Position numbers and translations under genes: made by a program. This document shows, in pieces, positions 20,979 through 34,109 of a stretch of 64,000 bases of DNA. The notes under the pieces are model-generated. The model searched no databases and was not told the origin of the DNA. It saw only the letters and a list, made by a program, of their open reading frames with translations. This DNA is from Lycium barbarum (lineage: Eukaryota; Streptophyta; Magnoliopsida; Solanales; Solanaceae). The number at the start of each line of letters is the position of its first letter. Position 1 is the first letter of the stretch. The stretch is taken from assembly GCF_019175385.1 (NCBI RefSeq), contig NC_083344.1:59706782-59770781 (forward strand). Reading direction: 5' to 3'.

Positions 20979-23610
20979 TGTCACGACCCAACTAGAGGGC
21001 CATGACAGGTACCCAATATTAGTTACCGAGCACCCCTTATCATACTATCTATCGTTCAACCTGTACTGCCACGACTCAACCAGATGGACACTTATCATAC
21101 TTGCGTTTAGCATATTAAGGGATTTTATAAATGCAAGACAAAACGTTGTCTAAATCTGTCACGTATAATATCACACACAAGCCGGTCAGGCTGTCGTAGT
21201 GTAGGGAAATGCCAAATGTAAAACATACTAACATAACTGGACATTAACCACCCATGACCCACATACATGTCTACAGGCCTTTAAGAGTAACAACAGTGTT
21301 ATATGGCGGGACAGGGCCCCACCGTACCCTAATTAGAAATATATATACATATTCACAACAAAAGGATCTGTACCTAAAGTATAGGCTAGCAGAATGGATG
21401 TCCTAGGCTGTCGGGTCACCACAACGAGTGTCTGTACCTGCGGGCATGAAACGCAGCCCCCGAAGAAAAAGGGGGTCAGTACGGAATATGTACTGAGCAT
21501 GTAAGGCATGAAATACAATAAAGAGGATCATAACTAAAATAGAGATTTTCCAGAATCAAGAATGACCTTTAAAAAACATCAATACACTTGCCTTATGAAA
21601 TGAAAGTCATGCATATCATCATCATATATCATATATATAGATAACGTGTCCCGGCCCTCTAGTGAGGGACTCGGTGAATAAAGCCATGCATGTCAACATC
21701 ATATATCATATATATATAACGTGTCCCGGCCCTCTAGCGAGGGACTCGGTGAATAGAGTCATCATATGTCGTCCTGGCCGCCATCCCCGTATCATCATAT
21801 CATCATGTCATCATATCATCATATACATATACATATAACGTGTCCCGCCCCTCTAGTGAGGGACTCGGTGAACAATGCAGTGGAGTGCGCACGAGAACGT
21901 GTCCTGGCCCGGGACTCAGTGAAGGAAGTAATGACGACATGCACGAGCAGAGTAGTGAGAAACCATATGCATATAAATCAATTTTTTTAGGACGCAATAG
22001 GTAAGTACACTAATCGACACTTGAAGGATCATAAACACGTTTCGAGTCAATCCGAGTTAGCATAAGAACGTTATGGACGTTATTCATTACAGAAACCTCT
22101 ATGAACGTTTCAGAGCAATCCGAGACCGCCTATGAAAGTTAGGGACATTAATCCTTATAGAACCCTTTTTGGAATAGGGACTCTTTACACTTTGCTCGTT
22201 ATTCAATCATACAATAGGCTCGACTATACCAAGTATGCTCGTGTCAAGAAGTGAATAAGAATCGTAAACAAGCTCGGAATCAAAGAATAGAGTTACCCCA
22301 AGATGTATGTCATACCTTACTTAGCTCTAGGACATGCCAAAGAAAGAAAGGGTAAGCATTACATACCTTGCCCGCTTCCTAAGCTAATCCGAACTTAAGT
22401 CTCGGCTTTTCCAAGATCTACAACAACGTCAGAAGATAGCAAACATTAGCTATAGGTGTTTAGGAATCTGATTCTAAGCTAGCAATTCACCTACAGAAAT
22501 TTGGGCAGCATTTCCCCTATAATTTCCACCAACCCCGAGAATTCAACTCGGCCAAATCATCAACAACAATACCAACAACCACATTAACAACTTCAACAAT
22601 TAATTCAAAATACATTCTAATGTTAGCAACCCCTTTCTACATAATTCAACGACATTTCATATACCTTCAAGTTAACCACAACAACCCAACTTACAATTTT
22701 CCAAACTCAATAAGAACAACAACAACACATTCCTCGCTTCCAAGTTCATGAATTATACCAACAACCACAAGTTAACAACATCATTCATACAAATATAAGA
22801 AACTATGCTAATGTCACATTAACTTCTACAACAACCCACAACGATTACAACTTCATTTTAAGCCATCAAACCTTCATTTTCATCATGGAATCCACAACAA
22901 CAACAACCAAAATTACTAAATAAAATCAATTCATCACATCTTACCAACACAACCCCTATTCGGCCACAACCTACACACACATATTTCATGAATTTCATCC
23001 ATTTCTACATACTACAACACTCACAAATCATCCCTAACACATAGAAAAGGAGATTAAATCTTACCTTTATCCTTTAACTTCTTAACTTGGCTAGGGTTTA
23101 TGTGTTGCACAAATGAATGCTTTGCTTTCTCCAACAACTACTCCACGTTAATAAGGGCCTTCCAATTGGTTGGAATACTAGAAGAAAATTATTTTTTTTG
23201 ATCAATTTTTATGGCATCAATTTTGCTAGCCATGGCCGAATGCTTCTATATTTTTTTCTTGGAGTTTCTTGAATTGTGAAGAAGATGAATATGTCTTGCT
23301 TTGGTCATCACTTATCTATATATATATTTTTCTCCTACAAATATAAGGTGGATACATGCCCCCACTCATGTCTTGAGTTAATTGTCCAAGCCATGGGTGG
23401 GACCCACTTAAGCCACACGGCCACTTGTGGCTTTCATGACCATTTTTTTTTTAATTTTTCCCTTTTTACCCCTGGCCTTTCTCAACATTTCCATAACACT
23501 AATAACCAACTTGTGTATTAAAATAAAATCGGAAGGAAAATAATAGCCTTGCCCTTCACTTATCGCGATTATCTTGAAACATCCGAATGTACAAAATAAG
23601 GAATATAACA
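20979..23610 (-). repeat. 5' LTR of element A
   Basis: On the minus strand it starts TGTTATATTCC at 23610 and ends GGGTCGTGACA at 20979, about 2.6 kb. It holds the double hairpin at about 21440-21507, GTCCC/GGGCCGGG repeats at 21640-21920, AGGTATGTAATG near 22357-22370, and the GGGGAAATGCTGCCC block near 22502-22522 with only half the usual palindrome. The partner 3' LTR lies off the left edge. The next five plus-strand bases, TGAAG, would be one copy of its target duplication. Confidence 0.88.
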
Positions 23611-23794
23611 TGAAGAATGAGTACCCTTACTTGTTCCGTATGCCTGCAGGTAATTTAAATTTCCCCACTTGACTGTATTGATTGGTAGATGAGACTACAT
23701 GTTATAGCAATAAAGAAGACTCCCTCAAAATTTTTGTAAGACCCTATGGGACTAGTTTAACATTCGAGGACGAATGTTCTAAAGGGGGGAAGGA
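23611..23794 (+). mobile_element. 3' internal tail and polypurine tract of element C
   Basis: Non-coding tail with the hairpin AACATTCG-AGGA-CGAATGTT at 23759-23778, then AAAGGGGGGAAGGA ending at the LTR. The rest of C lies beyond element A and off the left edge. Confidence 0.82.
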
Positions 23795-26528
23795 TGTTAT
23801 ATCCCGTATTTTTGTACATTGGATTATTTATAAGCTAATCGATACAAGTTCAAGGACAAGTTTTTTTTTGGAATATGAAACAAGGACTTTTAATCCCCGA
23901 CTTTAATTAGTTCACGACTTGCTTATAAATTTCAATTAGTATAGAAATATTAGTGGAGATTAGGGATTAATTAACCATGATTAGATTATTAAGTGGTGAT
24001 TGGTGATTAATTAAGATTAATTAAGTTATTAATGCACTAAATGGACCCCACTACAACATGGCCAAACCTGATTGGTCCATGCCATAGTGGGGCACGTGTC
24101 AACCTATGGGGCAGCATATAAGTTCATAATTGATGACTAACCTATTAGGCATACTTTCATTTCCAACTTCAACCGCAAAATTGAATTAGAGAGAGAGAAG
24201 TTCAGCCATGGCAGCTCACGGCCATGGCTGTTCATCATTTAGTTCATGATTTTGATAGAAAAATTTAATTTCTAAGATGTTCTACACATTATATGTGATT
24301 AGCAACGTGAATTTAATCCTTGGGGCAGCAAGAACACTTGCAATTTTAATGCATAAATTCCTGCAACGTTAAGAGGCCAAGCTTGATAAGGTAAGGTTTA
24401 ATTCTCTCCTACATGTTTTAGAGATGGTCTGGTCTTTGTATAATTTGGTGGATGTGGAATTGGATGCAAGGAATTGTGTATGTTGATGCTAAAGTTTTGT
24501 TTGGGCCGTATTGGGTCTGATCTAATCTAATAATGGTGGATTAATTTTGATTAGTGTTGTTGTCATTGTTGTCATTGATTATATGATGAAAGTGAAAGGA
24601 AAGCTTAAATCATGTTAGAAACTTGTATCGATTTCATGGGCTGTTCTAGAACTTGTTGTGATATTAGGGTAGTTTCGTTGCATATAGTAGTTGATGTCGT
24701 TGTTGTGTGGTAGCTGATATGAATCACCAAACTTGGAAGAAAGAAGCGTATAAAATATCATATACGAAGCGTTTGTGGTCTGCTTTGTATATTCTTAGAT
24801 GTTCATGAGATTATCGGGCATTGCTATGTTGTAATTAGGGGCTGTTTGGGGTGTGTTGTTTTTCTTGTTGAATTGGAGGACTAAGTGTAGTTAAGATTAT
24901 GCATTGTGTTGTTGTAATTGTTGGACTATTATAAGGTCATTTCGATAAAGTGTTGTGGCTATAGATTATTAAGAATAACTTGAATATGTCGTGGTCGTTA
25001 TGTTAATTATTATTGAATGTTGTAATGTGTGGGCTGATTTGGAATGTTGTGCGGGCTGTTTCGGGGTATTCTTGAATCTTGTTCTGGTTAGTCTTGATAT
25101 AGTACTTGGACGTGTGGTTGTTGATGTTGATTTGGTCGTTTCATAGTTGGCTTAAATGTGTGGGAAATGAACAATAAAGGGGAAATGCCGCCCAATTTTC
25201 TAGAAATAATCCACCAACGTTGAAATACATTTTAAACCTTTCCGTAGCTTAACCATAGTTCTTAACGTTATAATATAGGTTGAGGTACTTCGGACAGCTT
25301 ATTCGTATTGTATCGCGGATAAGCGTTAAAGGTATGTAAAGCTATCCTTTATTTCATTTGGCATGATCTACATGAATTAAACCGACGACGAATGTATAAG
25401 CTCCTATTCTTAGAGACACTAGGATGGCTAATGTCCTTGATTTCCATATGCTATTTCATATTATCTTGATACGTGTCTATGATTCCTGAAGTTCTATTTG
25501 ATATAATCCATAGTGACATTCGGAGGGTACTTGACATGACTGTCGTCCTTGATACTCAAGTGTTAGTTCATTCTACTTATTCTATTGAGTCTCAGATGAT
25601 GATTTAGTTTGCATATGGTTGCTCACTACTCTGGTCGTGCATGCTATTATAATATCTTTCACCGAGTCCCGGGCCGGGTATGTTTTCATGCACAGTTTCA
25701 CTGCATTGTTCACCGAGTCCCTCACTAGAGGGCCGGGTACTGTATATATATATATATATGATATGATGATGTGATGATGGCACCGAGTCCCATGATGGGC
25801 CGGGCATGGTATACATGTATACGACTTATTCACCGAGTCCATAATGGGCCGGATATGGTATATGACATAGCTATGCATGATTTTATTTCATAAGGTACAG
25901 GTACAGTGATTTCTTGATTGTCATACTTGTCTCCTGTAATCTCTATTTCAGTCACGATCCTCTTTATTGTATTTCATGCTGTATATACTCAGTACATACC
26001 TCGTACTGACCCCCTTTCTTCGGGGGGGGGGGGGGTGCGTTTCATGCCAGCAGGTACAGATACTCGATTTGGTGATCCCCCAGCTTAGGACTTCTGCTCA
26101 GCTGTTTTGGAGAGCTCCATTGTTCCGGAGCCTAGACTATTTTGGTACAGATCTTTTGATGTAGACTTATGTTTGTCCAGGGGTACGGCGGGGCCCTGTC
26201 CCGTCATATTTCACTACTGATACTCTTAGAGGTCTGTAGACATATGTGTGGGTTGTATATAGGTGTTGTTCAGCTGTGTCAATATGACTTATTTTGGGGA
26301 TGTTCCTGTACATAGTGGCAGCCTTGTCGGCTTGCGTATTGTGTTATCTTTTGGTTCGCTGTGACTCCTTAGGAGATGGGCTTATTATGATATATAGCAT
26401 TCTGAGATAATGTCTTGTTTTTGCAAGTTTCCATATTGGCTTTAGTTTCAGTCTATTATATCTAACAGGTATGTTTACGAGTGTCCAGCTCGGGCACTAG
26501 TCACGGCCCATGAGGTAGGGTCGTGAAA
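23795..26528 (+). repeat. 3' LTR of element C
   Basis: Starts TGTTATATCCCG and ends near GGGTCGTGAAA, where the usual terminal CA seems mutated to AA. No primer site follows, so this is a 3' LTR. It carries GGGGAAATGCCGCCC near 25180, AGGTATGTAAAG near 25330, GTCCC/GGGCCGGG repeats at about 25660-25860, a short TA run near 25742, and the double hairpin at 25984-26048, whose second stem has an expanded G run. No coding. Confidence 0.82.
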
Positions 26529-27084
26529 GATACACAAGTGTAAACTGAAGAATGAAAGGTTAATAATAGTTGTAAATCGACTGAAAGGAGGGTTATAAGA
26601 TGGGTTCAGAATGAGTTTGAGAGTTAGGTTGAAATTACTCGTGGATATAGAAGTGAGTCGAGTGTTAAGTTCTCTCGGGGATTAGAAGTAAGGTTGATGA
26701 ACTAAGATTAATGTGATTCGAATAATAAGATAAGATTATGAGAAGAGACTTATGAGGGGAAGCAATGATAAGCAAGACGTCATTTGAGAGGTGAGTTAGT
26801 ATAAAAAAAGAGTAAGCTTAAACGAGTAAAGAATGAAACAAGGAAGAGAAAGAAACATGATTATATGTGTTTGAGGAAAGGGAGTAATGTGTCCCTCATA
26901 GAAATCAAAATAACTGAAAGCATCAATGAGGTTAAGGGAAGTTGAAGTTTATAGAGGAAAGATAAGTATCGAAATGGACCTTAGGAATTGTAAAGGGTGA
27001 GTGATATTAGGAAGTGTTGGAATTGCATACGAGTATTAGTCTTCATTTAACATTCGAGGACGAATATTTCTAAGAAGGGAAGGA
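26529..27084 (+). mobile_element. 3' internal tail and polypurine tract of element D
   Basis: Purine-rich, non-coding. The pre-tract hairpin is degraded on its right arm (AACATTCG-AGGA-CGAATATT, 27049-27068), and the tract AAGAAGGGAAGGA has lost most of its G run. I see no protein motif. Element C interrupts it at its left end. Confidence 0.75.
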
Positions 27085-28592
27085 TGTTACACCCCAGAAA
27101 ATTTTGCGTTACCAAGGCTGCAGACGGCTTAATGTGAGCTCAAGGAGGAGAAAATATTATAAAGGATGAAATTCTTATGTATTAGCATGAGGATAGCATG
27201 AGTATGGTATTTGGAATTCGTACAGTATGATTGGAATGATACGTTAAAAGATATATAGTCCACATAACCATAAGCTGAGGCGAGGCCCACATGATGGGGT
27301 TTTTATAAAGGACATATGAAAAGTTATATGGACCATATATATGAAGTTAAACACAATTCAAGAAAGAATCTTGAGCCAAATCCAAGTGTAAGCCCTCCAA
27401 AAGATGTTTTTAAGTTACGTTTTCGGGTGATCTGACCTCGGGAGGCCATAACCCCATCATTATTTGAGAATTTGGGAAAACTCCAAATATGAAAGTTGTA
27501 TATAATTGAATTATATTTCCAACCATATGTCGTGGGCCTTCACAATACATAAGAATAAAAAGTTATGGATGTTTTAAGACAGAAAGGTCAAGCTGGGCAG
27601 TGGGCTCAGCCCAACCCAGCTCAAGGTCAGCGGGAACCGACCCAAGACCCATATATAAGAGCTAAATTCATAAAAATTCATTCATTTATACATCAAGCAG
27701 TCCACAAACTTTTAGAGAGATATAGAAGAGAGTTAGAGAGAGAAAACGGAGAATCGAGCAAGTTCGAGGTCCCGAATCCCGAGGATCATGAAGGGTAAAG
27801 TATAGAACAAGTTGTTGCTGTCGTTTTAAGCTAAAAGTTGAACTTGGGGGATTTTGGTTTGGTGGTGGCTGCTCATATATGGTATTTTTAAGGTGTTAAT
27901 GATGTTCTTACCATGATCATTGATAGATTTGACGGGTTAAAATAGAGAAAATGACGTTGAAAGTTCGGTTATAATTTTTGGATATCAAATGACTTGGGGG
28001 CTGTTTTGGTATGATTAAATTGATAGAATTAGTTGGATATTGATATAGAATGATTTTTGATATTGTTGCTGATGTTGTTGATAAGTTGCTGTTCTTGAAA
28101 TATGGAGAATAAAGTGTATGGAGATATCGTATACAAAGCGTATACCGGACTTTTTTGGTGTATATCTTTGGGAGTGGATTCTTTGAGTTTAAAGAGGCTT
28201 ATATGAGACGGTCGTTGTTGTTGTTTGTTGCTGATTGTGTTGTTAAGTTGAATTGGAATTAGAGGGAAGCGAAGCTTACAGGGAAAATGCTGCCCGAATT
28301 TACGGAAGTTAATTATGAGCTTAGACAAGTAAGTATATGAACCTCTTTCAAGTTGTCTACTATTTCCTTTACCTTGATTGTAGATTGGCGAGTGTTTGGA
28401 AGCATAAGTTAAGCTAATCACGTAAGCGACAAGGTATGTAAGGCAAACCTTTCTTCCTTTGGCATGATTCTTGTTGTTATTCATTCTATATGTACTCCAT
28501 ATGATTCCATTCTTAGACGAGTAAGGTCTAAATGTTTCTTGTGATGACTTATTGATATTGTACTCCTATTCTATTCCGAAGGAAACACCCAT
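27085..28592 (+). repeat. 3' LTR of element D, first part (interrupted by element E)
   Basis: Starts TGTTACACCCCAG. Contains GGGAAAATGCTGCCCG near 28283 and AGGTATGTAAGGC near 28432. The last five bases CCCAT (28588-28592) are the left target duplication of E. It continues at 38237-39532. A 77-codon open stretch at 27565-27798 is Gln/Glu-rich and unsupported by any motif. Confidence 0.85.
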
Positions 28593-31500
28593 TGTTACAT
28601 CCGGCATTTTTGCATATTCGAAAAATTCGAAACAATTTGGCTTGTAATGGACAAGGCCACATTTGGACCTTGCTTGGTACGAATGTGTCGGTTATGAATA
28701 CATTGGTGTGGAATTACGAAAGGAGGCCAAGGGCAAAGTTGGAATTTTGGAAACTTGTGCCATGAATTACAAAAAATTAGCCAAGGGGACTCAAAAAAAA
28801 AATAAGAGAAACAAGGCCCAACAAGGGAGCCCAACCGGCCATGGTGTGTGAAAATGGACCATGTCCATAATTTAATTATGTGATATTATATATATGCATC
28901 CCTATCCATAGAACCTTCAAGAAAAATAAAGCAAAGCAAGAACAAAAAAAGAGGAGAGGGTTCGGGTGAGAGAAAGAGAGGAGAAAAAAAAAAGAGAAAA
29001 TTCTTGGAGCTTAATCCTTGGTTCAAAAATTCATTTCTTGTGGGATTATTACCAAGTGCAAGGTTCTTTACAAGATGGTATAATTATATTGGCAAGAAAG
29101 TGATTTTTGTAGCAAGTAAAGAACTTGGGAGAAAGGTAAGGATTTTATGCTTTTATTGTGATATGGAAGGTATATGTATGTTGTAGTGTGTGGAAATGAA
29201 TGAAAAATATGAAAATCTTGTGTGTTGAGGTGGTATGCATGTTGGCTGAAAGTGTGCATGTATTGTATGTTCATGAAGATTTGAATTTTTGTTGAAATCT
29301 AGTGTAGTTATGGTAGAAATTGTATTAGAAATGAAAGTGGAATGAATTAGTGAAAGTTGGAGAATATAGTATGTGGCCGTGTGGTGTGTGTGGATGATGG
29401 AGTGTGAATTTAATCTTGTTAGTATGATTAAGTGTGTTATGGTGAAATGAATGGGAAGATAATAATCTTTATTGTCATGGAAAAATGGTTATTAAGTTGT
29501 TGTAGGAAATCATGCAACTTTGTTATGGTTTATGTAAAAGTGGAAATGAAAGTATCAAGAGGCAAATTGTGATTAATGTTGATGAATTTGGAAGATGGAA
29601 ATGTAATATGAACTTGTAAGTTGAAGGTTAGGAGAATTGGATAAATTGTGGCTTTGATGGAAAGTTTGTATGTTTGTATATCTTATGTATATCTTGTGAG
29701 AATGGTATGTTATGCCTCCGCATCGTGTTTTAATGACCTTGATGGGTGATGAATATCAAAATAATAAGTTTGGTTTGGAAATGTAAGGTTGAAACGGAAG
29801 ATGTTTCGTTATGCCGGAAAGATGGCTAGTGATGCCATATTGTGTGTTGTAATGCATGTTGTTGTTATTGATGTGGTTTCTGGGTTGTTGTGTTAATGAG
29901 TTGAGCCGAGCTAAGTCTCGGGGTCGTCATATATACAGGGGAAATGCTGCCGAAATTTCGGTAGGCAAGTATGTATTAAGTTTGGAGTCTTAAAGTTTGA
30001 AATTAACAATTGGTAAACTTGACCATTTCTAGATTTTGGACGAAATTGGAATTGAAGCCAAGCGAGCGTAAGGCGGAATCGAGGTATGTAAAGCCTTCCC
30101 CTTTATTCTTAGGCATGTTCTGGATGTGATAGGCTCGGCCGCGAGCCTTAAGTACGATTCTGTTCCTCGGAATTCGAGACGGAAAACCGCTCCAATTCCT
30201 TCAGTACAATTGAAACCATTTCCTTACAAATTGCCTTTAAAGAGAACTTTTGTACGAAACTTCCCTAAACGGAGTCGGAACACTTCCAAATGATTATGGA
30301 TGACCTCATAAGGTCTATTATCAGTAATTCACTTATGTCGCCTAGAGTTGGTCCGAGGCGGGCCCACAAGGCCCGATATCTTCTGCATAACCTTAATTAC
30401 TCCGGTTTTGTCCGATTTTTATTTTTTCAGAAAACCTCTGGATTATTATTTTGATCATGATATGACTATTCTTATGCAAATCTTACAAAATGACCTCTGG
30501 ACATCGAAGAATCTGATTCTGATAATAATCTATCGTGCCTTCCCAAGTAGGATATAGGCGCGTATTATGCATACTATCTGGATACTCTGATTTGGCTCGC
30601 CGTTTGGCACCCTTCAGTCTGATTGAGTCTGTATGTATGTGGTTTCTCATTAATCTGTTCGTGGCTGTCTCAATGCATTCCTTCACTGCGTCCCGGGCCA
30701 GGTTCTGTTATCGTGCACATTCCTCTGCATTGTTCACCGCGTCCCTCGGCGTGCGGGCCGGGATCTGTTATATCTGTATGATTATGATCTATGTATGGGG
30801 ATGGCGGCCAGGATGGCATATGATCTGATCTGATTCTGTCTGTCCACCGCGTCCCGTACAAAGAGGGCCGGGTTCTGTTACCGCGCCCCCAGACAGGGCC
30901 GGGATCTTTATGTATGTATGCATGTGCCATCAGCATTTATATAAGCACATGCCTCGGTATGATTCTGTACGACTCTGTATGATTCTGTATGACTCCGTAC
31001 TACTCTGCATGCATAAATCTGTCTGGCATACTTCTGTCTGTCCGTCTGAATTACGATTATGTCTGTATGTCCGTATGGATTCTGATTCTGTACGTCCGCA
31101 TGGATTCTGATTCTGTATGTCCGTATGGATTCTGATTTTGTCCGTCTGTCTGGACCATGATGCTGTCCGTCTGTCTGGACCATGAATTCTGTCTGTCTCT
31201 CTGGATTATGACTCTGACCGGTACACTTTCGTCAGTCCGTTCGGCTTATGATTCTGCCTATTATATTTATGTGTTGTTGGTCCAGATTATGATTATGTCT
31301 GTTATGTTTCCGCTTTACATACTCGGTACATTTTTCGTACTGACCCCCGTTCTTCAGGGGCTGCGCTACATGCCCGCAGGTACAGACGCACCAGGTGATA
31401 CGCCGCCAGTGTAGGGTTCTGATTCTGCTGTTTTGAAGAGCTCCCGTGATCCGGAGCGTATACTTTTGGTCTATATCTTCTGTCTTCTATATACTCTGTA

Positions 31501-31839
31501 TGTATGAAAATTCTGGGTACGGCGGGGCCCTGTCCCGTCATATGATTCTGTATGTCTGTTAGAGGCCTGTAGATAGATACACGGGTTACGGGTTTCATCT
31601 GTTTAGGTAAGTATGAACGATTTTGCGACTCCATCTGTATGTTAGCCTCATCGGCTTGTCTGTAAATTTCTGTATGTTCAGGTATGTATATGTTCGCGCG
31701 TGCCGCATCTGCATCGGCCTGATTCTGTACACATCTGTTTAAAAAAAAAAATCTGTATGGTACGAAATTCTTTTAAGTAGGTACGTATGGGTATCCAATT
31801 AGGATACCAGTCGTGGCCCACAAGGTTGGGGTCGTGACA
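28593..31839 (+). repeat. 5' LTR of element E
   Basis: TGTTACATCCGG to GGGTCGTGACA. Contains CTGCCGAAATTTCGGTAG near 29946, AGGTATGTAAAG near 30082, GTCCC/GGGCCGGG repeats at 30685-30905, short TCTGTATGTCCG repeats at 31020-31160, and the double hairpin at 31315-31378. No gene. Confidence 0.93.
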
Positions 31840-31843
31840 GAAG

Positions 31844-31855
31844 TGGTATCAGAGC
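31844..31855 (+). other. Primer binding site of element E
   Basis: TGGTATCAGAGC begins four bases after the LTR end; complementary to initiator tRNA-Met. Confidence 0.92.
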
Positions 31856-31896
31856 GGTTAGTCCTCGGTATGTCTACAGGCCGTGTCTAGTAGAGT

Positions 31897-31936
31897 CTTG
31901 TTTATCGGTGTGTTGTGCACCGCATCTATAAACAGG
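31897..31936 (+). promoter_or_regulatory. Leader stem-loop of element E, loop palindrome GTGCAC
   Basis: CTTGTTTAT (31897-31905) pairs with ATAAACAGG (31928-31936). The upper stem TGTG/CGCA (31909-31912 with 31921-31924) uses a U-G pair where others have U-A. Loop TT-GTGCAC with the palindrome at 31915-31920. Confidence 0.65.
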
Positions 31937-32120
31937 AGGCTACAGGACATCTAGGATGTTACCCTTCTTTGGATCTTAGATCGTGCGATAAAGCTGTATG
32001 GTTAGGATGTTTCCTACGAATTGCTGTATCTACAACGAGGCTTCAAAAGAGCAGAAGTGTCAGTATTTGGGGAAAATGTTTCTGACCCTCTTCCTGCAGG
32101 TGATTGTAGGTTGATAAAGA

Positions 32121-32651
32121 ATGAAGAGGAGTGCTTCTGATGATGGGGATGGGGGTGCTAAGAAGGCCCCTAGGATATCACCAGGACCGAGTAGGCAGAT
32201 CCCCAGCTACTCGATTGAGACAGACCCTTCGGAGGATCCAGAGACAATTCCTCCAGAGTTTCTGATCCCCAGAGCAGAGGATCCCAGGGAAGATAGTTAG
32301 GATACCGACCCCTCGGAGCACCCAGCGACGATACCTCCAGAGTTTCTTACCCCTAGGGAGGAGGATAGCCCCGATGCTGAGCCACTACAGCATTCCTCTG
32401 GGACGCCGGAGGAGGAGGTTCCCGAGGACATGCCAGGAGCTCCTGTAGTGGAGCATTATGTTAGACAGGCTTCTCCGGAGAGTGTTACACCCTACTCCAG
32501 TCCTTTGTCCTGGCCATCCGTGAACCAGGAATTGCTGGGCTACCTATACTCCTCCGATTCAGATGCAGGTAATAGCGGGGGCCAGGCGAGTGGGGGTCAG
32601 ACGGATGATGATGATGAGGGACACAGTTCCCACGGCAGCTCCACAGGTTAG
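32121..32651 (+). pseudogene. Acidic, proline-rich reading frame in element E with one internal stop
   Basis: One frame of 176 codons from ATG (MKRSASDDGDGG) to TAG, broken only by a TAG at 32298-32300 (codon 60). The N-terminus is basic with KKAPR. Residues about 31-85 are two copies of a 28-codon unit recognisable by TDPSE and IPPEFL. The middle is Glu/Pro-rich, and the C-terminus is Ser/Gly-rich with DDDDEGHSSHGSS. No known domain is visible and most of it should be disordered. It starts about 265 bases after the primer site, where gag starts in coding elements (about 190 bases in A), so it may be a gag N-terminus remnant or an unrelated accessory frame. A second in-frame ATG at 32430 gives a 73-codon downstream product. 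Confidence 0.5.
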
Positions 32652-32659
32652 ACCAGAGA

Positions 32660-32953
32660 TTGATCAGTTATGAGTATATAAGTTTCCTAGAATTTTCGAT
32701 GTGTGTATGATATCTGTAAAAGTGTTGTTCAATGACGACGACGGAAACTTAAAAACGATTAGAGACCTAGTGATTAAAGGCAAGGGCGACTGAGATGTCC
32801 CCACCGTCAATGTAAATCTAGAAATCCCGGATGAAAGTGAACAGGAAAGTGCCTCCGATGCCGTTTGAGTCGGGCATGTGAGGTAAGCCTCGACATCCGT
32901 ATACTCCTATCGGTAATTGTTAGCCCCGTGTGGCTACGAGGCGACATGATATG

Positions 32954-32985
<32 letters not shown>

Positions 32986-33400
32986 TGGCCCTGTGAGGCA
33001 TGGTTGGTATTTCTGGTGTACAGGTTCCGGATAGCAAGAAATATACAAGAACCTCTGCCGAAACTTTTCCAGGAATATAGGGGTAAATATGTAAATTAAG
33101 TACTAAAAAGGTTCCGCGATGCTTGTCGGAATTTAGTTTCCTTCTGTTGGTGGTTGGAGAGCATCTTACGGTAATATTTTATCAGATTTCATCGACTATT
33201 TGGAGATGGAATTCGTGGGACGAAGACTTAAATCCGTGGGTTGTCTGTGGTATATGTGTATGAAAGTGAATATTGAAGATTCAGAAAAGCAACAGGGTAA
33301 TTGTATGACATAGCCCGGGGTGGGACCCGCTACGAGAATTTTCCGAAAAATTGCTAAGACCCCGATCTGCCCTAAAATTATGTGATAAAGGTCATGCAGG
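32660..33400 (+). other. Non-coding middle of element E
   Basis: No credible gene. It includes an AT run at about 32956-32980, then a stretch at about 32981-33070 (GTTGGCCCTG, TTGGTATTT, CTCTGCCGAAA) that resembles solo LTR S at about 18805-18890, suggesting the internal domain contains LTR-related sequence. Confidence 0.55.
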
Positions 33401-33402
33401 GC

Positions 33403-33509
33403 AATCAACGAAATTATATTAGCCCTAACACGTCAAAATGCATGAAAGTTTCGAGGTTAAGCGTGCTAAGGCCAGAGCAATTCTGGGATGGGTGACCCCC
33501 CTGGGAAGT
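33403..33509 (+). other. 5S-rRNA-like segment in element E
   Basis: Co-linear by eye with plant 5S rRNA: GAAATTATATTAGCCCTAA, then CGAGGTTAAGCGTGCT (box A intact), AGGCCAGAGCAAT (intermediate element altered), GGGATGGGTGACC (box C) and CTGGGAAGT. A run of five T at about 33519-33523 follows and could act as an RNA polymerase III terminator. Not a functional 5S gene by eye, but the promoter blocks are better kept than the rest. Confidence 0.7.
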
Positions 33510-34109
33510 AATGCAAAATTTTTCACAAGTGTTAGTATGCTAGATATAAATAGAAATTTAGGGTAACCTAAGGGAAAAGAGAATGTGTGGAGTAACTAGT
33601 GCCCTTACAGGAGCCGCACAGACCGATGCGGACTAAATGGGCGAAAATAAAAAGCGCAATACCGCTCGGAAATTGAGCGAATTTGAATAACGGTCGGAGG
33701 TGTTCGCCAGTAAGATACTAGCAAATGTATATGTATGTGTGTATGTATATGTGTATGATTTTCGTCTGGTACCCACATGGGTCAAGAGCCGAGTCCCGGC
33801 GACAAAAATTGTGATTGACGAAAGGTTTTACTAAACCGAATAGATAAAACGAAGCGGGGGGTGAGGACGCGAATGTTGTCAAAGAATAGAAAAACCCCTA
33901 TTACATTATAACTCAGTCTGGTATGACGATGTTTGGAAAAGAAAATGAGTATGGACAGTAGGAAAGACGAAGGATAAGAAGTGCGAATAAGCGGAATCTT
34001 TGAAAGAGTCGATAAGCGACACGTGAGACGATCTGTATGACAACTTGGCGAACAAGTTTACAAATCAGGGAAATTTTCATAAATCACTAGAGCCTTAATA
34101 GGAGTGATA

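Noticed and set aside
1..23610. Endogenous pararetrovirus as the source of the RT and gag fragments
   Set aside because: Gag with a plant Ty3/gypsy capsid core, a protease in gag frame, LTRs with a primer site and target duplications all indicate an LTR retrotransposon; no movement-protein or coat motif is seen.
27565..27798. 77-codon plus-strand frame in LTR D
   Set aside because: Gln/Glu-rich, no motif, and located inside a retrotransposon LTR with nothing to support translation.
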